From: Labia minor
Lineage: Eukaryota; Arthropoda; Insecta; Dermaptera; Spongiphoridae
NCBI GenBank assembly: GCA_963082975.1
Contig: OY720350.1
Span: forward strand, 46,516,734 to 46,580,733
Direction: 5' to 3'
Length of the DNA: 64,000 nucleotides
The notes beneath the pieces are model-generated. The model did no database searches. It was not told where the DNA came from and saw nothing but the letters and a program-made list of their open reading frames with translations. How positions within the stretch are numbered: position 1 is the stretch's first letter; the number at the start of each line of letters is the position of its first letter. Positions 50,340-60,452 of this stretch are shown here, in pieces. The position numbers and the translations under genes are program-made.

Positions 50340-51540
50340 TCTATAATAATAAAAGCAAGTGTAATGTGTGTGTCTGTTTGTCTGTCTGTCTGTCTGACCG
50401 AGCTCTCCAGGCAAATCTATCGCACGCAGGGACATGGAATTTTTTACACGGAAGCACAAAGGGGCTGGCCACCAGACCTCGAAGCCCGATTTTCGATTTT
50501 TTAATTAGAAAAATTTTAAAAAAATTATAAAGAATAATTAATTAAAAATAGTTTAGTTACCATACTAGATCATAGAGGCGCAGGTGGCGATAATTTGGCG
50601 GTAATTTAAATTCTGAGCAATGTGCAGATAAAAATCATTTTATATATCTATTGATATTTACAATATCTCAATTGATCTTATTGGCCTTTTAAACTTTGAA
50701 AACATTCACATTACGGCTATAATTTAATACTATTAATTTTTAAGATTATGTGAGTAAATTATTTTAATTAAGAAAATTTGATCTCATAATTGGATTTTTA
50801 CGTAAGATTTTAATATATAATATATTTTATAATATTATTTTTATAGTAGTTTAGTGTTATGCTAATTTTATATTTTATTTTTATTTTGTTTACTCTGATT
50901 TTTTTTAAATAAATTAATAACATTTAAAGTAGCATAAAAAAATTAATCGAGGCAGGAAAATTGATGGGGTTTGAAATTAATATTGATAAGACAAAATAAT
51001 TAGTATCAGAGAGAATAATATTTGCAAAGAATTTAAATCGAGGTTGCAATCTGGAAATTATTATCAAAGGGGATCAAAATTATTAAATTATTAATTGTAT
51101 TATATGGGTGGGAGGCATGGTCTATAACCCTGGGAGATGAGAGTAGATTCAGAGTATTTGAGAATAGGATTCTTCCCAGCATTTATGGGCCAAAGAAAGA
51201 TGAGGACACAGGGGAATGGCGGAGACTGCATAACAAGGAAATGCATGACCTCTATGCATCTCTAGATATAGTTAGGGTTATAAAAGCGAGAAGGCTGGGA
51301 TCGGCAGGGCACATGGCTAGAATGGGAGAGGAAAAATATATTGGTGGGGAGTTCGATTGGAAAACGTCCGTTTGGAAGACCAATTGTGAACAGGGCGGAC
51401 AATGTAGGAAGGAACGTGAGAGAGATGGGACAGGGTAGGAGTTAGATGGTTATAGCTCAGAATAGGGACACTCGGGGGGGTACAGGGGGCGGAGCCCCCG
51501 TCTAGGTGTGGAGAGCGCCGAAGGCGCTCGAAGCAGCTAG
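50340..51540 (+). mobile_element. Helitron family C-related copy C6 carrying a LINE piece
   Basis: Starts A/TCTATAATAATAAAAGC, has (GTCT)n at 50372-50395, and ends with GGGGGCGGAGCCCCC, GAGCGCCGAAGGCGCTC and CTAG/T at 51540, the same 3' end as copy C5. Its 5' end differs from C1/C4/C5. Inside are an inverted C-type 5' end at ~50617-50662 (AAATTCTGAGCAATGTGCAG) and an RTE-like LINE fragment (50935-51470). Insertion is between A and T. No Rep/helicase frame. Confidence 0.82.
50935..51470 (+). pseudogene. RTE-like LINE C-terminal fragment inside Helitron C6
   Basis: The + strand encodes LYGWEAWSITLGDESRFR, FENRILPSIYGPKKDEDTG, EWRRLHNKEMHDLYASLD, IVRVIKARRLGSAGHMARMG: the typical C-terminal region of RTE/CR1-like non-LTR proteins (GP-x-WR-x-x-N-x-E...GHxxRM). 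Only 51241-51438 is still open. It ends at AATAGGGACACT, where Helitron 3' sequence (CTCGGGGG) begins. Confidence 0.78.
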
Positions 51541-53486
51541 TTATTTATATGTTTAAATAATAAATTAGTTATTTATAGAATATTATTAGAAAAAGTTATC
51601 TATTTATTATTAAACCACCTGCTTGACCTTGTTATCAAATTTTTTGTTCATGATTTATTCAATGGATATCCAATTTCTTTGGATGTTGCTGAGAAGTAAA
51701 ACATAACGGCTAAACTTATGCTAAAACAGAACAATATTCAAAAAAAAAAAAATAAAAATATTTTTGAACAGTTTACCTGGTTCTATAAAGATATTCCCTA
51801 TATTATTAATATTTATTCATTTCATTTATTTATTTTGACTAATTTTTCCTAGAATTATTATTTATTAGTATTTTTTATTAAAAATAATAATTAGTTAATT
51901 TATTTATTGCTGAATAAAGAAACTAAATTCTAATTTTTCCCCCTTTCATATCTGAAAGGTAGAAACGAAATTAAAAAAAGTGCAGTTAAATAATCTATGA
52001 GTGAATTAATCGCAAGTGTAATCGTAACACTAGACTAACCACACTAGAAAAAAAAATAATAAATTAATTAATTAATGACTAACAAACATTAAAGAATAAA
52101 ATAGATAAATGAAACGATGCATATATGCATTCAGTAATAATTCTACAATTTATTATATCAATAAAATTACACTTAATTAAAATTTTTAACTACAAATATT
52201 GTGTAACAAGGCGACCGTGGCATACTTGAATATTTTTAAAAAATAAAAAGTAACTGTATATGGTATTTTGGAAAGATAAACAGACTTTCTTCAATTCACT
52301 CACATAAGACGAAAATTGTTAAAAAAAAATTTTCTCGTAAAAATATCCTATGGGTTTCAAAATTGATTTATTTGTAAACAGTCAATTCAAATTATCAAAA
52401 TGAAAAGTACTTAAATTTTTGTTTTGTTAAAATTTCTCTTTAATCTTCTTCCGGGTATCTAAAACCAATTTGAACTTACAATTTTTAATATTATTTGTTT
52501 TAAATAAATTAAATAAAACAATAAAAAGATTAATGATCTTTTTTAAGGTTTTCTCATCAATAGCCTAAAAAACCTCATAATTTAGATTTTAATTTGCCAA
52601 ATTAGATCCTAATTTCATAAACAATCATTTAATCATAGTGTATAATTCAATTATTTTTATTTATATGGTTGATAGGTATTTAGGTACACTAAATTAACCA
52701 GAAAGAATGCATTTTGTAATAAAATTCCCCAGGAATTTAAAACTTAAACCAAATATTTTAATTTAGTTTAGTCATTAAATTAGAGATGTTTGTAGGAAAT
52801 TTTTCTTCATGAAGATTATTAACTTCTTGATTGGCCCATAAATGAAATAAAACAGTAACTATTTAACCTAGATCTTTATAATGCTCCTATAATAAACACA
52901 TTAACCTTCTGTTCTTCTCTCTTTAGTAAAAAAAAAATACCTTTTCTACTTTCTTTAGGAAATTACAAATTATTTTTCATTTCGTTTCATATATTTATCA
53001 ACTAATAATTCAGAGATTATAGGTTAATATATACGACCATCTCTTTATTAGTAAGATTATATACTTTCAGAAGGCATTATGATTAAATTTACTTTACTCC
53101 ACAAAGCTTGGATAATAATAATATTTTGGAGATTCGAAAGAGGTGTTAAATTTTCTTAAATTATATATTAACTTAAATAGACATTTTTACTTTCACTATA
53201 ATATATAATACTCGTTCCAGAAACTAAAAAATTGAGAATTGAGAGTTTTGAGAATTTTTTAATTTCATTTTATCATTTCAAATTTGGAATTTTTTTAAAA
53301 ATTGAAGACACTTTAAATAATTAGAGTGACTATAACAGACCAATATAAAATTTAATAAAATATTATATAACACTATATAATAAATATAAAAGTTATAATG
53401 TAAATCAATAATAATAATGGATAATAAATATTGTTAAATGCCAAGATACAAAATAAATAAATAAATATAAATAATAAATGTTTTTT
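51541..53486. other. Intergenic, no gene seen
   Basis: AT-rich throughout. No ORF, hairpin cluster or repeat end recognised. Confidence 0.5.
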
Positions 53487-54110
53487 ACCGACCGACGATA
53501 GTAAGGGAGGTATTGTTTTCACACCAAATTTCACATGTGGAGATTTTTACATATCTCCACGAATCATGCATTTTCTTAACAGAAAAAAGTATTTTTAGCA
53601 TGATGTCTGTCCGTCCGTCCGTCCGTCCGTCTGTCTAAACGGCTGAACGGATTTCGATGAAATTGGTATATTTACTTAATGCATCAGTGGGATGAATTGA
53701 TCAACTTTTGGTGCAAATCCGGAAACCGGAAGTGGTAGTATTAGCGATCGACGACAGGAAGGGAAGGGTTATTTTCACACCAAATTTCACATGAGGAGAT
53801 TTTTTACATATCACCACGAATCATGCACTTTGTATTGGTTTTATCCTCGAGAAAAATCATATTTATTAGTTTTTTCTTGATTTAAAATTATATGACGTCA
53901 TCCAGCCAATCATGACGTCACAGCCTGGTCTTGCATAGATATTATAAATAAAATAAAATTAAAAATGTTTATATTTATTATTTATGTATCCATATCTGTT
54001 ATTTATTACATTAATAGATATATTAAAATTATTTGAAATTGTTTCTGTAGCTGGAAATTAATTTACTTCAAACCGTCGGTCGGTTCGGACCTGGCCACAG
54101 GTCAACTTAT
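53487..54110 (+). repeat. Family-B reference copy B5 (Helentron/DINE-like)
   Basis: Order of parts: ACCGACCGACGATAG start; a CACACCAAATTTCACATG block; (GTCY)n at 53606-53635; a second diverged copy of the start block (~53750-53828); two TGACGTCA sites; ACCGTCGGTCGGT, the inverse of the start; and terminal hairpin GACCTG-GCCA-CAGGTC (54088-54103) before AACTTATT. A subterminal inverted repeat, central GTCY microsatellite and 3' stem-loop are the known plan of DINE-1/Helentron-associated elements. Assignment by structure only. Confidence 0.85.
53893..53920. promoter_or_regulatory. Paired CRE-like palindromes (TGACGTCA x2) inside family-B copy B5
   Basis: TGACGTCA at 53893-53900 and 53913-53920, again 20 bp apart, despite differences in the bases between them. 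Possible CREB/ATF sites carried by the element; function not shown. Confidence 0.5.
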
Positions 54111-54508
54111 TAATATTTAAGATTTCTTTGGAGTTTTTTAAATAAATAAAAATAATATATTAGTACTATCACATTCAAATAAGATTAATTGGTTTAATAA
54201 TATTTTCAGTAACATTTTAAAGACATCAATAATCCTATTATTCAATAATTGAGTGAAAATTAGAAAAAGGCTACGTATTAATAAATTGCATTTCTTATGT
54301 CAAATTATAATAATTACACAGGAAATCAGATATTGTCTGTCTAATTAAAGTTCAAATTAAACCTTGTAGATTAATTAAGTATAACATGCCTTTGTCATTT
54401 GTCTAGAATAGAGAAAGATTAATTTCATTATACACTTTATAAATGGATCAACATACGACCTTTGCTTAATATAATAATCTAACATGTTAGGCTTTTTATT
54501 AGCTCGAT

Positions 54509-55690
54509 CTATAAAATAAAATATGAACAATAGGGCAAGGGAGAATCCCAGAGAATCTTTTCTACTGATTCAAGATGAGGTACAGGGTTATCATTGTATT
54601 CTAACAGGGTATCTTGAATCTTATAAACCATACAAACACAATGATTTAAGTCATAGGAAATTATACAATGTGATGAGACTATTTTTTTGTCATCAACACT
54701 CTTGTTAATTATTACTGGGTGAACAGTGCAGGAGTCTGAGGTCCAATGATAACCCTGTACCTCATCTTGAATCACAAAAGAGAAATTCTCGCTGAAGTCA
54801 ATTGATTGATATAATGGCTTGATTTGGCGCGCAGTTATCCTTTAGACTTTTAAAATAGCTCGACTGACTTTTTGCAATATAAGAATTTGGGATCAATTTT
54901 TCTATTTTTGTTGTTAGTTCATCAATAAATTCATCAATGGTTGAAGTTTGAGTTATCATCTGTGTCCTGTCTGTAGCTACCCACTGTTTGAATTCGATCC
55001 TATCTTCTTCCTCATAGTTTTCAAACTTTGGTTGTAAGAATGCTGTTAAACTTTCTTTCGATGGACATTTTTAGGTAAAAATATTTTATTTAATATTAAA
55101 ATGTCTAATTATTAACAAAATTCAGCCATTGAGACTCTCATATTGCTCATAATTAATGTGTTGTAACTTGCAGTGGTCTTAGTAAATAGAAGGAGGCAAA
55201 TACACAAAACTTTTATTTTATTAAATTAAAGCCCATTTCATGTAGATAATTTAGGAAAAAAAAAGTTCTTGATTATCTCATTCCCTTGTCGTGATATTTA
55301 ATTTTACGCTAAACTTTGTTTGTAATTTTAAAATTTTATAATATCCAACATATAATTTTTTTAAAAATATTTTGGGGTCCGTTACATTTTTTTTACAATT
55401 CCTCATAGTTATAAGAACATGCCTTAAAAATTTCAACAAGATAGGAGGTTAAATAAGTGAATGAGAAATTATTTTCTTCTCCAATACACGTTTTATTTGG
55501 ACTTATCCGAGGCTCGGAAATTTAAAAACGCCAATCTTTAAACTGCCATTACTCAAAAACTATGTGAGATAAAAAATTAAAATTTGGTGGTGTTTTTCAT
55601 GTTTATAAATAGAACATATTTACCAATTTTCATAAAAATCTGAGATTTTGGGTGAAACGGCCTGGATGAGTTGACGTGGAATGACCCGCT
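54509..55690 (-). pseudogene. Remnant of a transposon-encoded protein, with an inverted partial copy
   Basis: On the minus strand, 55070 down to 54510 encodes PKFENYEEEDRIEFKQWV, then TIDEFIDELTTKIEKL, YIAKSQSSYFKSLKDN, and after a frameshift FSFVIQDEVQGYHW, CTVHPVIINKS, HCIISYDLNH. From memory, similar proteins with QWxxTDR and QDxxQGxHW motifs are widespread in arthropod and cnidarian genomes and are thought to be transposon-encoded; I cannot name the superfamily. A 29-bp exact inverted repeat (54569-54597 with 54746-54774) makes the same QDEVQGYH motif readable on the + strand too. GACGTGGAATGACCC at ~55675 may be the element end. Confidence 0.6.
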
Positions 55691-55691
55691 T

Positions 55692-57612
55692 ACTAAATTT
55701 TTTTTAGAATTAAAATAGAAATTCATACTATTATTTAACGTAATTTGCTAAGAACACAGCAAAGAAAAGCATAACTCATCGATATCTTACTATACCGTAT
55801 CCCAACCAAGATAAGAACAATTCTTACCATTTACCCTCTTTTTTATGAAATATATTTACATTAAATTAAAATTATATCGCATTCGGCAAACAATTTTAAA
55901 ATTAAATTGAACCATTTAAATTAATACGCCACCTCCTTGTTTTTTTTTTTTTTTAAATATGATAATTTCATTAATGAACTTCTTACTGATATATTTATAA
56001 TTTTTTTTTAAATTTCCAATAAGATCTTTGAATAAAATTAAGCTTATTGATTTAATAGAATTAATAGAATTATACTTATTGATTCGATTTAAGATGTATT
56101 CTAAAAGACCACTAATTTTAAAAATTAATATTTGTTTATTTTATTTTATTTTAATATGTATTTTATTTGAAATAATTTGAAGTAGAGCGCTCACCTCTGC
56201 ACTCCCCGCTCGCCCCTCTCCAAGCCCCTCCAGCGCCTGGCTTAACTTCTGCCGGCCGGCTGGCCGAGTTCAGTTCAGTTCCCCTTCCCTGCTGAGTGTG
56301 AGTGAGACCCGGAACGGCCCCTCCACTGAAATCATCCCTTAATCGGTCGCTAATCAAGAATTAATTGTAATTTTATTATTTATTTTTATTAATTAAAAGG
56401 AAGATTAGTGAACTTAAAAAAAAAATATTTCAATAAAAATTAAATTTTATAAAGTGCATTTTTATAATTTTTTATTCATATACCCAAATAAATTTATTAA
56501 TTTTTCATTCAAATCTTTGAAAAGAATTAATCTTAAATATTCTATCAGATCTCATTAATTAAATTTTATTCAAAGTAAAATTATTTAAACATTAAAAAAT
56601 CATATACAAAATTTTATTTTTCTTTAAAGATATTATTAAAATATTTTTTAAATTTCAATATATATATATTAATCCTATTAAAACTTATTTATTTAAAAAA
56701 TAGGAAGATGTGCTGATTATTTTCAAAATTCATATAATATAATTATAAATCAAAAAAATATAAATTGCTTATATTCATATAATAATAAATATAATATTTA
56801 AATATTCTATATAATCTTTCTAATCTCATTATCGCTCACACCGTTCCTTTCAAATCTCATATGAATATTGTTTTGTCAATTTCATATTATTATAACACTT
56901 TTGAAAAATGAATAATATTTCTATTACCTACTCGTATATATCAATGAAACAGAATAAAATCTTCGTGAAATTAATAATATAATCATAATTAGTTTTCTGA
57001 TGTTTTCTAAGATATTTTTATTATATGTCTATTAAATGCGTATTATAACTTATTATAATCATGGTTCTATATAGGATGTAAAATAATTTTAGTATTTTAA
57101 TATTACAGAGAAATAAGAATATTATAATATTTTTAAAAATCCATACACTTTATTAATCCTATTAATATTATTTATTTATTTATATCTTATTTTTTTATTT
57201 CCTGTATATAATATAAATATCTAATCTTAATTATTTTTTTCTTTATCAAGGCGAGAGTGATGGACATCAATTCAAGTCTACGAGCTGTTCTTCGAGTTGA
57301 ATCTGCGAGAAATCTCAACCCTTTATTAACTCCGAGGTCAGTATTTTATTATTAATTTTATTTTTAATTCAATTTAAATTTATTGATTATAAACTAATAA
57401 GTTATTTTTCTTCTTATATTTCATGTTTCAATCTTTGTTCCTGCTACTGAATGTTGATTTGAATTTTTGATTATCTTCTCCATCCTTGATGACGATGAAA
57501 TGATTGAAATACAGCTCTCCAAATGTAAGTAATAATCGTTATTTATTTAGCATGGCGCACTTTAAAATAGGAAATGTAAATATAATATTTAAAGTAAAGT
57601 TTAATAAAGTGG
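55692..57612 (-). repeat. Segmental inverted duplication, copy E2 (~1.9 kb)
   Basis: Reverse complement of E1 (33350-35245). The GC-rich island is at 56180-56350, the candidate exon at 57251-57336 and the GTGCGCCATGCTAAATAAATAA anchor (inverse) at ~57548-57570. The copies are separated by about 20.4 kb and face opposite ways. Similarity ends close to 55690 (transposon remnant) and ~57612. Confidence 0.9.
57251..57336 (+). CDS. Candidate first coding exon in E2
   Basis: TTTCTTTATCAAG/ acceptor, ATG at 57260, then MDINSSLRAVLRVESARNLN followed by PLLTP, and donor CCGAG/GTCAGT; ends in phase 2. 77 coding nt. The GC-rich island ~0.9 kb upstream has a GTGAGT donor that could form a 5' UTR exon. 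LRVxVESARNL-like text occurs at the start of some C2 domains, but the match is too short to name a family. A short downstream frame before CAAAT/GTAAGT (57482-57530, ILDDDEMIEIQLSK) may be the next exon, although an acceptor and phase were not confirmed. The E1 counterpart has a stop, so at most one copy is functional. Confidence 0.35.
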
Positions 57613-57614
57613 CT

Positions 57615-58180
57615 ATTTTTTGATATATATACTCGTATATATAGTTGTTAGGAATTTTCAGGTGGTTGCCTCCTACATCCATGCATGTTCTCATCCTACT
57701 AATTCATAGATTAGATTAGATTTAATAAATAAATAAAATGTGGGTGGATAAAACAAATGCCATGCTATTATTTAAGGGATGGATTGCATGAATTGCATGT
57801 CAGGTCTGAATTGTGCCATTTTGTATTACTGAGAGTGTATTTGAGGTGGATTGGATGAACGGAAATTCGGGAAGGTAATTCAGCACAGTTCCGAAATGGG
57901 ATTAGCCTGAACAGGAACAAATTGTTGGTTACCTTTTGAGCGCAGGGCTTTATCGATTAGCATGGGATGGGCCTTCCATGCCTATTGATGGAGGCTATGC
58001 ACTCCCTTACTAGGTAGGTTTTATTCCAGGTTGCCCCGAATTTCGCGATTTCATTTCCAAATCCAAAAAATCAAAGGCACTCTCAGCTGATTCAAAGAGG
58101 CTACAGACCAAACGCCTTATTTTTTTTTAATCTTTTTTTTTAAGGCAAACTTTCTCTATTATTACTTTTTCTAAATTTCG
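57615..58180. other. Balanced-GC block after E2, unidentified
   Basis: 57690-58120 is much less AT-rich than its surroundings (GGATGGGCCTTCCATGCC, GAGGCTATGCACTCCC). No long ORF, no terminal repeat, no family resemblance seen. It could hold more exons of the E2 gene or an old repeat. Confidence 0.3.
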
Positions 58181-58930
58181 GAAGGCGAGGCTTGGAAGGG
58201 CTAATTTATGGGGAAAGGAGGAGGCCCTATTAAATATTCAATTGTTTTTTTTTTAATTCAATTAATAATAAAAAAATAATTGAATATCGCGATTATTTTC
58301 TTTAACTTTTTATTTTCATTTTGAAAAATTTAAACTTTGATATATTTTAAATTAATTATTATTATAATTTCTCAATTTGAAATTAAAATGCAAACATCAC
58401 AAAAAAATCATATATATTGTAAAAATATAACTCTTTTTCATTATTATTCCTTTTTAACTTACCAAATATAAAAATATTATATTTTTTTTTATTATGGAAA
58501 TTATTTCATATGAATATAAATATATTGTAATCGAATATATCTATACTCAATAATAATTTAATATTAATCAAAAAATCAAATTTTTTTCTTATCATTGTAA
58601 TGATAAATCATATTTGGAAAGAAATAAAATATATATATAGTTAAGCTTATTTAAAAAATTAACTTAATGTATAATTTTTGTTAATTATAAACATGTGGTA
58701 CAACTTATTTTAAATAAATAATTAAATTAGATCTCCTAAAATTTTTTTTTAATTATGATAGATCAAATATTCTTATTCTTAGCTGACTTACAAATCCCAT
58801 ACCATCATTTTGCTTTTTCTTATGTGTATTCTGTCCCAGTGTCCCCGCAAAAATTCTCCGGGAGATAAAAATGTCTCAGTTTACATAAATAATAATATCA
58901 TCCGTGAATAAACCCAATATTATTCAATTT
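58181..58930. other. Intergenic, AT-rich, no gene seen
   Basis: Mostly poly-A/T; no coding or repeat signal recognised. Confidence 0.5.
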
Positions 58931-58932
58931 TT

Positions 58933-59287
58933 ACCGACCGACGATAGTAAGGGATGTATAGTTTTCACACCACATTTCATATGTGGAGATTTTTACATAT
59001 CACCACGATACATGCATTTTGTATTGGAATTATCCTCGGGAAAAATCATCTTCATTAGTTTTTTCTTAATTTTAAATTATATGACGTCACCCAGCCCTTC
59101 ATGACGTCACAGCCAGCTACTACTTATATATTATAAATATAATAAAATTAAAAATATTTATGTTATATCCATATCTGTTTTTATTGCATTTATAGATACA
59201 TTTAAATTATTTGAAATTATTTCTGTAGCTGGAAATTAATTTACTTCAAACCGTCTGTCGGTTCGGACCTGGCCACAGGTCAACTTA
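58933..59287 (+). repeat. Family-B copy B6 with internal deletion
   Basis: Start ACCGACCGACGATAG, then directly the second CATGCATTTTGTATTGG half; the GTCY microsatellite and the region between the two internal blocks are missing, as expected from recombination between the direct repeats of the family. Terminal hairpin and paired TGACGTCA (59082-59089, 59102-59109) are intact. Confidence 0.87.
59082..59109. promoter_or_regulatory. Paired CRE-like palindromes (TGACGTCA x2) inside family-B copy B6
   Basis: Third copy with two TGACGTCA sites exactly 20 bp apart, here in an element that has lost much of its other sequence. Confidence 0.5.
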
Positions 59288-59948
59288 TTTAAATGATTTT
59301 CAAAAAGTGAGTGAGATTTATATCCCTGACGTAGGGTAACTTTGCATTATCCATTGATCAATTAATATTATGATTTATTTAATAGCACTGTCGGATTTAT
59401 CTCCAATTAAATTCCTGAATATTACAAAAATAGATAAATAACTATTTCCAGTTAATCCTTTATATTTAGAGAAAATAAATAATAAATAATTATATTTCAA
59501 TTCAAAATACAAATAAATACAATAATAGCAATTTCATAAAGGCAATATAATTTTACCACAATAAGTATAAACTTTTATCGCCTACTCTTGAATTTACTTG
59601 ATATTAAATAAAATAATATCGTTAACTTTCACCACAAAATAAATTTTGTTTAATGGTTCAATTATGAAATAAAATAATTAAAAAAGTTAACAGCGGCTTA
59701 TTGTGTTATCTTAATTAAATACAAACATTAACCATTTATTATCTATTGGGATTCCAAATTTGTTTTTAAACATAAAAACAAATTTAAATTTCTTTAATTA
59801 TTAATATTAAATAAATTATAATTTCTTAGGTTTTGTTTTATAAAAGACATTTGGTTTTGAATATATTAAATTTTATATTTAATTTGCATCTAATAGAATA
59901 TAATAAATAAGTTCAATATTTAACTTAAGCTTATTTTAATATAATATG
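59288..59948. other. Intergenic, AT-rich, no gene seen
   Basis: Nothing recognised up to the TATG target site of the LTR element at 59945-59948. Confidence 0.5.
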
Positions 59949-60452
59949 TGTAGGGAATTTCGTTGTCTAGGGGTTGTTTAGCAAAAAATATCTGTTTTGT
60001 TTAAATGGTTGCAAAAATATCGTTTTATTGAATGAATATGAACAAGATAAAAATACAGTGTAAAGATAAATGAAATCGTAACTTCTTCGTTTCTTGAATA
60101 CTTCTTGCGATGTACAAAAGACTGAATAAACTCTTAACTGTAAACTGACTGAAATCTGACTATATACTAAACTCGAATCGTGCCGGTGTCCCTTTTAAAA
60201 GGAAGTCCAAACAGCTGGAACTCGGTTGCTATTGGTCGGTGGCGTGGAGTGGGAGAATGGCGGCGACGGTGATGGTAGCTCATGGTGGGGAGGCGGCGAC
60301 GGCGTCTGGGGCGCTCGCTGCTTGGAGCGGCGTTGAGAGGAAGCACTAACTCCGATGATATTGTGGTTGAGAATGGCCGACATCGAGGCAGTAAGATGCG
60401 CCAGGCTTTTGATGATTCGGACGGTGATGAGCCAAAAGGCTCCATTCCCACA
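59949..60452 (-). repeat. Downstream (3') LTR
   Basis: TG...CA-bounded 504-bp LTR, the GC-rich half nearest the ORF. The internal ORF reads on into it and ends at 60167 inside the LTR. Confidence 0.92.
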
